A DNA stretch of 64,000 nucleotides, taken from Cycas panzhihuaensis. Its lineage: Eukaryota; Cycadophyta. The stretch's first letter is position 1. Every line of letters begins with the position of its first letter. Made by a program: the position numbers and the translations under genes. Below, one piece after another: positions 47,366 through 60,259 of the stretch. The stretch is from positions 238,893,741-238,957,740 of the forward strand of contig CM041465.1 of assembly GCA_023213395.1 (NCBI GenBank), in the 5' to 3' direction. The notes under the pieces were generated by a model. That model saw only the letters and a program-made list of their open reading frames with translations. It was not told where the DNA came from and made no database searches.

Positions 47366-49960
47366 TTATCTTCAAGTAAAGCTATGCAAACAACCACATC
47401 TATACCTAAGTGCTTGTTGGCCTTCTGCCTGATTATGAAACATACCCATTACACTTTGGTTAGGATGTTTCATCATCATATGTTGAATCCTTAGAGTTTC
47501 AAGCATATGATATATATGTTTATCCTCATGAAGATTCATCTTAATTATATAATATACTAGTGGAGTAAGGATATCTAAATCCTTCATAGTATCCTGGTGA
47601 TTCTTCTTTTGTGGATCTTGCTTTGCTATGGGAAGAACCACCTTCTACTCGATTACATCTATCTTTTCCTAAGTTGATTCTTACTACGATCCCTACCCTA
47701 ATATGCATGCCTAGTTATCATGATCCATTTTACCTAGAGACTTATACTATGTTATCTTTATTACAACATGCTTAGATTGATCCCTTAGGTAAAGACTATG
47801 AGTTGATTAAGGTAGACCCTCCACCTAAAACCATGTGGTTTCCTCACCCTTCTCATCATCCTTCACCAATACCTATTTCATGACCTCATTCTCTGCTTCT
47901 GAAGGAAGTTAATGATCATAAATCAACTTATTCACAACCTTATCAATCTTCTCTTAGGCAGTAGATTCAAGTTCATTCTTCCTACTCCATACCTCTTACC
48001 CATGGGGGTGATACCACTACAATTTCTTTGGCATTCCTAGCACCATGCACATACCCATTTCTAGTCCATACCTCTTACCCATGGGGGTGATACCACTACA
48101 ATTTCTTTGGCATTCCTAACACCATGCACATACCCATTTCTAGTCAATTAGTTATGGCTTCAACTAGTTTAGAACTGATTCAGTCTTATTCTACTAGGAT
48201 TGCCTCCTCACATCCTATTTCGTCCACCTCTTAGATACCCCTTCATATATCACATACCATTGGGTCTCATGGTGTTAGGCCTTGCCTACCATCACCTAGA
48301 GTGTTTAATGTGGTTTCCTCATTATAGCATATTTCTCATACTTAATTATTACATCCACATACTTCGGTAGGGTAGTCATAACTGTTGGGGACTTCTAAGC
48401 CTATTTCTTCTTCACATATTCCTAGGCCTAGCCCATAACCTAACCATTTTTATACCTTTAATTCAAGTTTCCTATAAAACCTTATACCTCAAACTAATTC
48501 TATGGTTAACCCCATAGCATAGTTTATTCCTCCTTCTACTTTTCCACTTTATTATATGTCACAATAACAATCACAATCACAACAACTTATGCATTCATAT
48601 ATTTGACATTTAACATCCTTACCTCAACACCCTACTACGTTAAGGCCAAGAAGGCCCTTCCTAGATTATATAAAGTCTCCCTTTCTACGTGAGGTCTTGT
48701 TGTCATCTATGCCTCCATTCCTTCCTGAGTTGCCTAAATTTTTTGGTGACTCTTCTCAAGACCTTGCCTCCCATATATAGGCATTTGTGCTTGCTTGTAT
48801 TGATTTCATGCCATATGACTATGTTATGATGTGTCTATTTCTTAAGTCACTTCAAGGAGATGCCTTGAAGTGGCTTTATCGTCTCCCTTTAGCCTCAACT
48901 CTCTCATTCTACCTTGTTGGTAATTAAACAAAATAATGATGAAACTTCAAGAGATTTTGTTAGGAGATTTCAAGATCAAGTTCCTGCTTACCATTCATAT
49001 CTTGATCCTAGTTTATTGTTTAATCTATTTACCAATGCATTGAGGCCCCATGTGCATTTGAAAGTTTTGAAGCTTTGTCCTCAAATTTATGAGGAGGTAG
49101 TTGATCATTGTTTGGCTTTAGAGACATTTGAAATATGAGTAGGTATTAAGAAGGTTGAGAAACCTATGCCTTCTAAAGATCTAGTTCATCTTATGAAGTC
49201 TACCCATCTTAAGCCTACATATGATCATCTTACTTCTTCAATTAGATCACTTGAGCATCTGATTAATATTAAGTTATATGTTGATGGTCCATCTCCTGCT
49301 CAATCCTCTTAAGAGACAAAATTCATCTACTTGACCAAGGGGAGGAAGAAGTGAGTTCCTCCCCCACCTCCTCCTTTATTTAGAAAGATGAAATGGTGCT
49401 CTTATCATCAAACTAATGCACATGATAGAAGTGAGTGCCAAACTATTCAAAATAAAGTCCATAACATAAATACTCAAGTGAATCATTCTTCTAAGTCATT
49501 GTAAGACCAAATGATCCATAAGGATCCATTACCTCAAAATGGAAATAAAACTAGTAAAGAAGATAAATATAAGGGGAAGTAGATATAAGATGATTAAGAC
49601 CAAGCTTCAAGCTTTGATTCATCAAAAAAGACTACCACTACCTCAAATATTCAAATAAGAAGAAACACCAATCAACCTCGCCCACCTCCCAAAGGTAGGG
49701 ATACCAAGAGAACCATAAACATGGTGGAGACTTCAAAGAGTGTATGACCATCTAAATCATTTGATGATTTGATGGAAAGGAATCTTGACTATTTACCTCT
49801 AGTACCCCCCTATCCCGTTAAGCTTAGGTCCATTCCTTCTAGTTTAAATGATGGATCTTTCTCTTTGGTAGAAGAATTAAAGACCATTCTCATAGGCATA
49901 TCAGTTATTGATTTGCTTAAGTATTACTCTGAGCAACGTCAACTTTATTTGATGTATTGG
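47366..49960 (+). pseudogene. gag: gag of element 3
   Basis: A Pro/Ser/Gln-rich N-terminal half (47800-48660) contains a 79-bp tandem duplication at 47987-48144 that shifts the frame. The gag domain runs from about 48660 to 49138, with an open part at 48914-49138 ('NDETSRDFVRRFQDQVPAYH', 'LRPHVHLKVLKLCPQIYEEV'). A small deletion at about 48915 removes the segment with 'FESGIKSLL' seen in element 2. The zinc-knuckle-like C-x2-H-x4-H-x4-C is intact at 49397-49438. It ends with 'ISVIDLLKYYSEQRQLY' at about 49895-49945. Confidence 0.82.
47987..48144 (+). repeat. 79-bp tandem duplication in gag of element 3
   Basis: 47987-48065 and 48066-48144 differ at a single base (tagc/taac). The length is not a multiple of three. 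Element 2 has one copy (about 29573-29652). Confidence 0.93.
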
Positions 49961-50334
49961 TAGTTCCTATAGTAGTTTCTTCACCTAATTCTATCCTTTC
50001 TTTTACCCTTGCTACCATGCCTAGTCATTCGGTCCATGCATTAAATGACATTCCTCCATTTTACATTAAGATCATTAAGGATGATATCAATATCAAGCAA
50101 GTTATCATTGACGAGGGATCATCTGTTAATGTAATCCCCCATCATCTTGTTGAGGATTTAGAGATCTCTATCTTTGATCCATGTGAATGGATTTGTCAAG
50201 GGTATGACAAGAATCAAAAGGTGCCCTTAGGTCAAGTTACGCTTCCCCTCATGTTGGAAGATAAAACAATGCTTACCAAACTTACTATCATTGACTTAGA
50301 TTTAGAATATAATATCATTTTAAGTAAACCATAG
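49957..50334 (+). pseudogene. Aspartic protease of element 3
   Basis: Open for 125 codons. 'VIIDEGSSVNVIPHHLVEDL' holds the catalytic D-x-G-S; then come 'QKVPLGQVTLPLMLEDK' and 'LDLEYNIIL'. The catalytic residues look intact. A stop follows at 50332. Confidence 0.85.
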
Positions 50335-51545
50335 ATCATCCAAATGGTAACAATTTATTTGTCCCTCTTCAGTGAACTCAAGTTCATCCATGAAGGAGAA
50401 CTTAAGATTGTAAAACAAAAGTCTAAACCTATTAAAAAATTAGTTCCTTTCATTGAGACCTTTTCAGAACCTGGTCAATCCTCCCACTCTACAGAGTATT
50501 TCTTCCAGTCACTTGGTTTAGGTCAATACTTCACTATTGAAGCTCCTTCAACTCACCTAGAAGTAGAGTACATGGATTTAGTTGAAATTATCCCTTTATC
50601 ATTAGGTTCCCTATCCATTCCTATTCCTTCATATTTGAGTGATTCCCTTTCGATTCCTTCTTCTTCTATTTTAGAAGAATAAATGGCTTCTCCTTCTATC
50701 ATACCTTATCAAGGTCTATCCCTAAATGAACATGTTGATATAAATCCTATTTACACTCAATTTTCATAGGTTTTATGTTTTCCCTTAGGCGTAAATTTAG
50801 TGATTCCTTTATTGACCACTCACCTAGCAGCTACTTCCTCAAGTATCATTATGCATGATTCATGTGTTACTAATTCCCTATCTTTCTCTCATTCCTCTGT
50901 CTTTAAAACAAGGTTGAATAGGTATGAGAAGAAGATGTTGTTGCATTGACACCTAGACCTAGTATCAAATGATAAAGATGTTAGTTTACTTGATACAAGT
51001 CAAGTTGGTTTTAGAATATCCACTATAGTTTGAGAAGTTAATGCCATTTCTACTATCTCTTTACTTTCATGTCCTTATCTAGGCCATCCCATATCTTCAC
51101 TTGTCTTAATATCTAGATCTCACTTTAATTATGGCATGTATAACCAAGAGTTTAATCAAGCATTTTCTTCAATTTGGGAGTTCATAGATAAACCTATCCC
51201 CTTTTCTCAAGTTTGTTTGACCATAGAGTTTATGCCCACTCTAAACTCTTTGGTTGGTCCTCTTCCATCTTCTATTTCTCAATCTAAGAAACTTCACCTT
51301 GTAAACCTCTTTTACCTCAATCATTTTGAGAATGATGAAGTAATCATTGAGTATTTAGCAGGCTCATCTCCTAGTTTTCCTCGTGGACATCACAAGTTAG
51401 GGTTTTCTAAAGTCATAGTTCATCATTCTCAACCCCAATAATCTATCTTTTTGATTAAGCTTGCCCCTCCTCACTTTGAGGAAGGGAACATAGTGCTTAT
51501 GGAGTAAACCATTGATGTGGATTTAGAAATAGAGGATACCCCTAG
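50335..51545 (+). pseudogene. Protease-RT linker of element 3
   Basis: Open stretches 50344-50682 and 51136-51441 are conserved with element 2: 'KPIPFSQV', 'SSISQSKKLHLVNLF' and 'NHFENDEVIIEYLAGSSPSF'. No known domain is recognised. Stops at 50680, 50767 and beyond. Confidence 0.7.
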
Positions 51546-51589
51546 GATTATTAAGTTAAGAGCTAGTTATATTGCCCAAGAGATCATCT

Positions 51590-52440
51590 AGTTTAAGGAT
51601 CTCTTTTGCGAGTTCTGCTCAGTTTTTGTATAGGACTATAAAGACATGAAAGGCCTTAACTCCCAAATAGTTGAACATAACATTACTATAATTCTTGGTG
51701 TAAAACCAAAATGGAGAAAGTAATGCCCTATCTACCCTTATCTCTCTCTTTTTATTCAATAAGAAGTGAAGATGTTATTGGTAGCTAGATTTATTGAGAG
51801 CATTGATTACTCTCAATGGGTCTCTAACATAGTTCCTGTAGCAAAGAGAAATGGTACAATTCATATTTGCATAGACTTTTGTGACATTAATAATGCCTGT
51901 CCCAAGGATAATTTCCCTCTTCTCTGCCTTAATCATATTTGGGAATAGATGGATGGTTTTGAGGTAATGTCTCTTATCGATGGATTTTCTAGACACAATC
52001 AATTATCTATTACACCTCATGACCACCATAAGACCACTCTTACCACTCCCTAGGGCACCTTCATTTATAAAGTCATGTCTTTTAGATTAAAGAATGCTAG
52101 TACAACATATCAAAAGTCTATGGTTTACATTTACCATGACTTGATTGGCAATATTATTACCATTTATTTAGATGATATGCTCACCCTTTCATGCAAAAGA
52201 TCCAATCATTTTCATGATCTTAGAACCATTTTTGAAAGGTGTAAAAAGTATCACTTGTGCTTAAACCCTTCTAATTATGTTTTTACTGTTACATTAGCAA
52301 AGATATTAGGAAACATTATTTCTTAAGATGGGATTAGAATTAATCCTAAAAAGATTAAGGCTATCATTCAAATACCTCCTCCTAAGACCCAAAAATATAT
52401 TAAATCTTTTCTAAGTAGGCTTGGTTTTTTAAGATGTTTC
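51590..52440 (+). pseudogene. Reverse transcriptase of element 3
   Basis: 'MLLVARFIESIDYSQWVSNI' (51772) and 'VPVAKRNGTIHICIDF' (51832) form the fingers, 'VMSLIDGFS' (51967) contributes the first catalytic Asp region, 'MSFRLKNASTTYQKSMVYIY' (52075) follows, and the catalytic 'IYLDDMLTLS' is intact with Asp codons at 52171-52176. Stops at 51757, 51946 and 52051. This is the best preserved gypsy RT of the window together with that of element 4. Confidence 0.88.
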
Positions 52441-53090
52441 ATTGCTAACTTTGCCTTAGATGCTAAGCCTATTACTAATCTTTTGAAGAAAGATATTTAA
52501 TTATAATGGACTCCTCAAGTTCAAGAGTTCTTTGATAGGTTGAAGTAAGCCTTTGTTTCTACTCTAGTTCTTGCTCTGCCAAGGTTTGATAAGATGTTTA
52601 TTCTATATACTTTAGCTATCGAGGAGTCGCTAGTGAGCATGTTATCACAAGAAGATAATTTTGGTAAAGAGAGGGATATATATTTTATTAGCAAGACCCT
52701 CATGGAAGTCAAGCTTTATTATCCTTTTCCTAAGAAAGAATGTCTTACTTTAGTTTTTCCTACTAAGAAGCTTCACTACTACCTCCTTAGGAATAGAGTC
52801 TATCTTATTATCCAATCTGATCCTATAAGATATTTACTTACTAAGCTTAACCTTACTGGCCAATTAGGTAAGTGGTCCTTATTACTTTAGGAATTTGATT
52901 TACAAGTGATTAGTAGAAATTCTAAGAAATGCATGATCATTCTTGAGATCATGGTTGATGCCTCTCTTCCAAATCATGCTTACCAACCTATTGATGATTC
53001 CCTCCTAGACAAACATATCTTCTATATCCAAGGCATCCCTTCTAATAATTCATGGTATAGGGAGATTAGATCGTATCTTCATGATTAATC
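52400..53090 (+). pseudogene. RNase H (gypsy type) of element 3
   Basis: 'LGFLRCFIANFALDAKPITN' (52420), then the frame 52594-52890: 'FILYTLAIEESLVSMLSQED', 'RDIYFISKTLMEV' and 'IQSDPIRYLLTK'. It runs on as 'EFDLQVISRNSKKCM' to 53088, the region between RNase H and integrase. No second RNase H lies between this domain and integrase. Confidence 0.83.
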
Positions 53091-53189
53091 TTTCCCTTCT
53101 CTTGCTACTTTAGAAAGGAGAAGATAAATTCATGCTCAATAATACCTTTGATGGATGATACCTTATATAAATATGCTATTGATGGAGTT

Positions 53190-54240
53190 CTACTAAGGTT
53201 CCTTTCACTTAATGAATCCTTAGTTTCTTTGATAGAGTCCCATAAGGGGATATGTGACAGGCATTTTGGTGGTTAATCAATGGCCATTGGTCCACTTTAT
53301 TTAAGGATGCCCACTCCTACATCTAAAGACATAAGAAATGTCAGTCCCATGCAACCTTAATCCATCAACTTATGTAAGAAATGAAATCAATAGTTTCACC
53401 TTGATCATTCTCCCAATGGACTCTTGACCTCATTGGATAGATCTTTCCAACATCTTCAACTAGGTATAAGTTTATTCTAACTACAATTGAATATTTTACA
53501 AAGTGGAGTGAAGCTATCCTATTAATCTTTGATACTGGAAAAATTGTGGCTACTTTCATATTCCAACACATTATTTCTATATTTGGGATACTAGATGTTA
53601 TCATTACTGACAATGGAACTCTATTTTGTAATCCCCATGTTAGTGAACTATGTAGTAAGTTTCATATTACCCATATAATATCTACCCCATATCATCTATA
53701 GGCAAATGGCCAGGTGGAATCATTTAACATGATCTTAGTTAAGATTATCGCTACTTCTCACAGGGATTGACACTCCCAGTTATTCTTAGCATTGTGAAAG
53801 TGACACCAAAAATGTTATAGGTATGACACCATTCTCTCTTGTTTATGGTATCGAAGTTGTTTTATCATTAGAGGTCAAAATTCCTTCTCTATGTGTCTTA
53901 TTGAACGAATTTACTAATGAGCATTTCTAAAGGGAAGCTCATATTTTGGAGCTGGAGAAGTTAGATAAAACTCACTTGCAAGCTTTGTAGAATAATGTGG
54001 TGTCTAAGGATAAAGTTCAAGCTATACATGATAGGCAACTTAGGCCTAGAAAGTTTAATATTAGTGACAAAGTTTTAAACTTGGAATATATGCACGTTAG
54101 ATAATTAAAGTTTTCTCCTAAATGGATAGGACCTTTCTTGATAATTAAAGATCTAACTAATTGATCCTATTAAATTTTGACACTGGAAGGATTAGAGCTC
54201 AAGAGACCTATTGTTTCTCAATATTTGAGAAGATTTTATG
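53190..54240 (+). pseudogene. Integrase of element 3
   Basis: Zinc domain: 'ESHKGICDRHFGG' (53237). Core: 'WTLDLIG' (53419, first Asp), 'YKFILTTIEYFTKWSEAILL' (53467), 'IITDNGTLF' (53601, second Asp) and 'ANGQVESFN' (53702, Glu), the D,D-35-E triad. The C-terminal part ends near 54240 without a chromodomain. Stops at expected Gln and Gly/Arg codons, with a frameshift near 53300. Confidence 0.85.
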
Positions 54241-54244
54241 CCTA

Positions 54245-56585
54245 GTAGCATGTGCATGACTACCTCTACAATGAGGATAAACTACAACTCTGAAGACTTG
54301 TACCTTTTCCTAATGAGCTTAAACTAGGGAAAAATACCTTCTTTGTTTATGATCTATAGCTCTGGAACTTGTACCTTTACCCAACAAGCTAAAACTATGG
54401 GTAAATCTTCCATTCTTTTTGATGTCTTCTTGCTTTCATTAAGCATTGTAGTGTTTTTGCGATAGATCTAGCCCATGATCATATAAGTCATTTGCTCTTT
54501 CTAGCATCTACACTGGTTGTGAGTTTAACATCACTTGGATCTCATTCCCTTTTGAGCTCCATAGTCAAAAGAGAACCTATGCCCCCAACTTTATTGTACT
54601 TTCATCTTAGAGAGAGAAACACCTTTGTCATCTTTGAGTATCCACTCATTCATTAAGATTTTACTGTCATTTTCTAGTTTGTTACCATATTACTTTGGAG
54701 CTTACTTTCATTTGCTAGTTAGTTACTTTAGGATTTCCTTGTTGATCATATATCATCACTTGTTAATTATTTTTATTATCCTCAATTCTCTTTATTATTC
54801 CTTTGAAACAAATACTCATTCTATCGCCTTCCCTTCATGCCTAGAGACACCATGATTTTGATTTGCGTTTTACTTTTCGCAGTTCATTCCTTAAGGAGAT
54901 TGGCCCCTTTCCCTTTCTAGATTCTATTAAAAATAAGAAATCCTTATTGTGTTGAGTAGAAGAGTTTCTTAAGAAGATAATTATGATCTTGTTCTTATAA
55001 AAGGTGGAAGTGAAAAATAAAAAGAGAAAAAAAAGTGAAATAAATAAAAGAAAGAAAAGAAAGTTAAAAGTTAAGTAAAAAGTAAGTTTGTTGTTTTTAT
55101 CCTCTTATAATCTAGGGCAAGTTGCATGATAGCTTTGTCCCCACCTATCTATATATAGGTTAGGTTCACTTAGATGAGTCATTTAGAATTTTAAGATCTA
55201 GTCATGATTGAATCCTGCTTAATACTTTGATCATAATCATCTTACTTGGGCTCCTTCTTCTTCCTTCATCGCATTTAGAGATCTATCTCTACCACCATCT
55301 CCTTACTGATTGATTCCTATACTTTCCCTTATTTATTATGTAGTCTCTATGTTTTAATCCTCTCATTTCCATAGCATTGAGTATCTTCACTAATGGGAGT
55401 AGTAGAGGAAATCCAAGACCGCCTGTATCTGCTTGGGCAGTTTATGACCAATTTGGAAGTCCCCTCATTTCCACAATTTTTTTCATACCTAAGGTAACCA
55501 ATAATAAAGTTGAATACCTTGAAATTATAGGAGCCTTGTTAGATGTCTCTCACTTTACCTCAGACCTATTACTTTATATACTGATTCTCAGGTTGTCGTT
55601 TATTAGTTGGTTGGGATGTACTAGGTCTACTCTCCACGACTCCTTCTATTGCATCATTAGGCCTCATCATTATTATCTCTATTTGCTTCAGTGACTATTC
55701 AGTATATATCTCACTCTTTTAATCTCGAAGATGACAGTCTCATTTCCTTGATCCTTGATGATCCTATTCATTCACTCGCTTCTTCTAGTTGGGGGCATCC
55801 CACTCTAGAATGAGTATAAACTACCACTCTAGAATGAGTATAAACTACCACTCTGTGATGAGTATAAATTATAGATTTGGTAAAACTATAGATTTGAGTA
55901 GTTATAAGATTGTGGTAATAGGTATGAGACTAAAGCGAGATATGAGAAAGGGCTAGACCCATGTGGGAATCTTAGGCCATGGAGGATCTTGGTAGGGGGC
56001 AAGTTCCTGAAAGCTTCTTACCCCTGGAAGGAACCAACAAAGAATCTAATATAATCAGGTAGTTAGTCATTTATTAAGTGATATTAGTTTTATTTATTAA
56101 ATGATTTACTTATTTCATGATTTATTATGTAAATGTGGAATTATCCTATGTTTATATAATCTATCAAGGGTACGATATGAGCTATACGAGTTTCCTTTTA
56201 GAAGATATATATTACTCAATCTTTTGCTTTTATAAACTTATTACCCATCATATTTTAGGTGACTTTAAGTTTCTAAAAATATAATAAGTAAACCTTTCAC
56301 TTACCATATTTTAATCTTTTATTTATCTCCTAGTTTTTATTGCTCCCTTAATCTTGTCTTTCCTAAACCATACTACTTTAGAACAAGTATATACTACTAT
56401 GTATATAGTATGATAAAAAAAATAAAGTACATAACCACAAAAGAATAAAAACAAGTAAAAATGATAAAAAATCATTGCATGTTTCCTTGGACAAGTCACA
56501 CTAATGAATGTATCCTATGCTCTAATATAAATGGGAAAACAAGGGATAAAGAGTTTAGAGGCAAGTAATCATACATAAGTTTTAA
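54245..56585 (+). repeat. 3' region of element 3, first part, with recurring motif
   Basis: Copies of 'aatgagtataaactac/tatg' at, for example, 54279, 54312, 55810, 55838 and 55857; 55803-55858 is a direct 28-bp repeat. It is homologous to 33181-35570 of element 2, including the passage before the second RNase H. Confidence 0.75.
55377..55770 (+). pseudogene. Second RNase H (aRNH-like) of element 3
   Basis: 'SIFTNGSSRGNPRPPVSAWA' (first Asp as Asn), 'VYDQFGSPL', 'NNKVEYLEIIGALLDVSHF' (Glu kept), then after a 1-bp shift 'LYTDSQVVVY' (third Asp kept) and finally 'NLEDDSLISLIL' (last Asp in altered context). It lies 1.1 kb after the integrase end. Homologous to 34384-34775 and 16715-17105. Confidence 0.8.
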
Positions 56586-56829
56586 GAGAAAGAAGATCAA
56601 TATATATGTGATGTCAAAAATATGGTACATATGTCACCTAGGTGACCCATCATACATGATCCATGATACATGATATATATAACTTGAGGCTCACAAAATT
56701 CCTTGTATCATCCTCCTACCTCCTAGATAATATATGATACACTCATTTATATGATCCCTGATGAGATCCCTGAGCTACATCTAGATCTGCTCTCAGTCTC
56801 CTACTACAAGTCTCCCCATGAGAAGACTC
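56586..56829 (-). other. Flank of the antisense gene in element 3
   Basis: An AT-rich stretch with short repeats of 'atgatacatgatatat' (56650-56680). No coding signal. It marks the left edge of a block of about 2.6 kb that element 2 lacks. Confidence 0.5.
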
Positions 56830-58500
56830 TCCTCTAAGTGGGAGATGGTGTCACTCTTGCTGTACTGTATCACTAGTTGATGGGGTATACTTGGCCTCCA
56901 ATTAAGCCAGTGTCATCCTCTACAGGTGTCTCCTCTCCTCCTCACCTACCCTCAGTTCCATCTCTTACCTCTGCAACTCCATCCTTATATCTATATAAAG
57001 GTCCCAAGCTCATAGTACATGGCAATAATAATTTATCTAGTGCCCCAATAGTCAGCAATCCACTATGTTCCAAGTGGGCACCTCATCCAATAATGGAACA
57101 TATGGGAAGATCACCTCCAAAGTCCTTTGTACCTCCCTCAAGGTAACCATCTTATCACATATTTAATGGAAACATATCATATATAGTCAGTTCCTTGGAG
57201 AAGAAAATAATCTTTAAAAGTAAAAAGAATGTAATATGATGTGAGAAGCTAATCAATCAAATTATATACCTAGAGATATGCCTCCTACTAGCTCTCCTCC
57301 TACTACCTTGCCAGCTAGTGGTGCCTCTCCTCCCTGTGGCTCCTGGCGAGCCTCCTATGCAACTCCTCCCTCACCAGTTATAACCCCTCCATCTTTGGCC
57401 TGCTCGTCAATAGATCTTAGCTCCATATTCTAAATAGAACCTCCTCTCCTCTCCATAGGTGCTACATCTCCCTATTCAAGCACTTATCAACTACTACCCA
57501 CTCCATCACTAGAGAAGGCACCTCCTCTACTTCCTCACCCTGCCTCCTCTCCTTTGTCGACACCTCTTCCACTATGAGCCCCTCTGTTGTGTCCTCCTCC
57601 TCTACCTCTTCCTACTGTTAGAGACTCTTATGGATGCTGCTCTCTCTGCAACATCCATCTCATCATTGCTCCACACTAGGAGCCTAACATATGCATCATT
57701 GATGAGCTATCTCCTTGTCAACCTACTAAGCATGATACTATGAGTCATCCTTATAATAATTGTCATTCTATTATAGATCCTTAACCTTATATGCCACCTA
57801 TTCATGCCTAGATCCATCAACGTCAATGCTCTCAGCTCTCCTCCTAGTTGCAGCAATGGAATGTGATCATAAAGCTAACACATCAAGATCAAACTATGTG
57901 AGAAGCCACCTTTGCTTATCCTCTAGATCTTGGATAGCTGGTGACTGATGTTATCTACCATGTACTATCCCTAGCTAATCTAGATCCCCTACTTGCATCA
58001 TCATATAATCCTTGTCCATTAAACTAGGATCCCCATAAAGTTTTGCATCCTAGCAATCTGATATATGATGATGAGAGCAATGTTCCTCCTCACCACCTGA
58101 ACTCCATCTGCCACTCTGATCACCTCAATTATGATCCTATACTGATTGATATGATCAACAAATCCTATTAGATAGGTGATACATGCCATCTATGACTCCT
58201 CATCTACCACTCTGATGAGGTATACTCTCTCCCCATACCAACTGACACCTAAGATCCTCCTATATCTCTCAAAGTAATCTCTAGATCTCTGATGCCTCAA
58301 ACTCTGAATATGTGATACCCAGAATCTAGCAACTCATGAAGTCATGTAGCACCTCATGCTCCATGACTAGCTGAGTAGAGGTACTCACCCTCACTAGGCC
58401 ATATGCTCGTAGGATCCCCCATCCAACATCATCCAATTAACTGACCAACTCTGTGATAGTAGCTCCCTCATTTTCATGAGTATCTACTCTCTCTAAGGCC
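56830..58500 (-). pseudogene. Antisense gene of element 3, possibly PMD/DUF7745-like
   Basis: Minus strand. From 58500 downward: 'THENEGATITELV', 'GWGILRAYGLVRVSTSTQLV', 'MEHEVLHDFMSC' and, after frame shifts, 'YRRILGVSWYGERVY' and 'VADGVQVVRRNIALIIIYQI'. The pattern (Trp/Phe-rich start, then iF, then tL...rILGV) resembles PMD or the related DUF7745, but the text differs from the PMD of elements 1 and 4. A Glu/Gly/Val-rich part at 57600-57270 is followed by a likely intron and a last exon ('LREVQRTLEVIFPYVPLLDE'). The layout matches the PMD gene of family 1. Broken by many stops; assignment uncertain. Confidence 0.5.
57151..57269 (-). other. Predicted GT-AG intron in the antisense gene of element 3
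   Basis: Minus-strand donor 'TCTAG|GTATAT' and acceptor 'GTGATAAG|ATGG', 119 bp, AT-rich. It sits between the acidic part and the last exon, as in elements 1 and 4. It is supported only by this analogy and the splice dinucleotides. Confidence 0.4.
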
Positions 58501-59240
58501 TGTGTTACAACAATTTTAATTAGTTAGCATCAATTTTAAGTTAAAATTTTATGTGACTAAGTATAGTTTTTTAAAATTCTAAGAAATATAATTAAGAAAT
58601 CAAAAAATACAGTTTCATTGTAAAAAACTAAATTTCACTATGAAAAATATAATTTCACTGTGAAAAACATGATTTCATAGTGAAAATGTGACTTCCTCTA
58701 ATGGCCAAAATATCAAAGTCATGTTTTTCATTAGTTTGTCACATTTATCATTTAAAAATCATGTTTTTAATATAGTGCTTGTGCTTTTCACACTGCATTA
58801 TAACATTTTTTACTTTAAATTCAAAAGAAAAAAAAATAGACTACTTCACTCACTAGGTACCTTACTCGTTACTCCATTATAGTCTATCACACACTATAGA
58901 GCTAATTATGTAGCCAATGGAGCTTGAAATCCTACTCAAACATAGGGAAATCACCTCAAGAACTCTCCCTTTTCCTCCTTCATCCTTATGAAAATGAAAT
59001 GGTTTCCTTATCATTTTTCCTTCATATAGGGGTTCTTTCTGGCCCTTTTTGCCCTTTTTGCCTATGAAATCTTCCAAGCTAACCATTGAATCTATCAAAA
59101 TAGAATATACTCTAATTCAATCATAATTTCTTTCAAATTTACAATGAAGCATCATAAACATGATTTTTTCACTTAGATAATGTTCAAGGTATTAAGGGAT
59201 TAACTGAGTTCTTTTTCCCATTAAAGATTGATTGATTACC
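58501..59240 (-). other. Leader of the antisense gene in element 3, with near-palindrome cluster
   Basis: AT-rich, with no supported gene. 58608-58690 holds a cluster of about five units around 'tttcactgtgaaa', each nearly palindromic. An open frame at 58877-59098 (minus) has no recognisable domain. Confidence 0.5.
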
Positions 59241-60243
59241 TAATCCTATTTCACGCAGGCATTCACTATGTTTACCTTTAAAGGAACTATCACTCTGAGC
59301 TTTCATTTGCCTATTGATAAGTCTAAACTAGGACAAGACTATCACTTTGAGCTTCCATTTGCTTATTAATGAGTATAAACTATGATAAGCTTATCGCTCT
59401 GAACCTTCTTCCACCTATTAATGAGCTAAAACTATGATAGTATTTATGCTCTGAGGCCTTCATACCTATTAATAAGCCTAAACCATTATAGAGTTCTCTC
59501 TACATTTAATTGTTAATGAGGCTAAAAGATTATAATTAGCCTTTGAAAACCCTCACCCCATTAACAAGGCTAAATTATGATGGGTTTGCTTCAAAAAGTC
59601 ATCTATTAATAAGCTTAAACTATGACAGTCTATCCTTTTTGCTTTAGCAAAGAGATTTTTCTCTAAAAGTTCACTTGTTGATGAGATTAAACTATAAAAG
59701 TTTATCATTTTTTCTTAGGCAAAAAGACTTTCCTTATATGCATGATTAATGGGAGATAAGCTATGATCAATTGTATGGTAGAGGCCCATCTAGTTTATGG
59801 GTATTTGGTGATGAAGTCTCATCCAGTTTATGGGCAGTAGGTAGTATTTGTTTGAAGCTAAAAGTCCCATCCAATTTGTAGGTATTAGGTAAGCTTTTGA
59901 CAACAGTAGATATCAAGTCTTTTTAGGTAAGAAGATGAATGTAGTGACATTTATCAGATGAATACTTAGCCCTTTTGGGTAACCTAGTTGACACCCAGTC
60001 TTTTTAGGCAAGAGATATAAATATTACCCCTTTTAGTTAGGATTACTTAGTCCTTTTGAGTATCTCTACTAATAGAATCTTTCTAGAATTAAGTTGCAAT
60101 GTAGATTTCATCTCACTCTGGAAAAGCCTTACCCCACCATCCATACATTTCATTAGTTCTTATTACTTTCACTAGAGTAACAAACACTCACGCCATTACC
60201 ACCTCTTACCATCCTATATCTCTTTCTAGAAAAGGAGCCTTAA
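59241..60243 (+). repeat. 3' region of element 3, second part, with recurring motifs
   Basis: Dense copies of 'attaatgagtataaactatga' (for example 59310, 59365, 59415, 59471, 59609) and the second motif 'agtctttttaggtaag' (about 59905-60070). It is homologous to 35590-36449 of element 2. Confidence 0.75.
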
Positions 60244-60259
60244 GTGCCAAGGCGGTAAA
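60244..60259 (+). other. Polypurine tract of element 3
   Basis: 'gtgccaaggcggtaaa' directly before the LTR start TGTTTCAC; homologous to 36450-36465. Confidence 0.65.
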
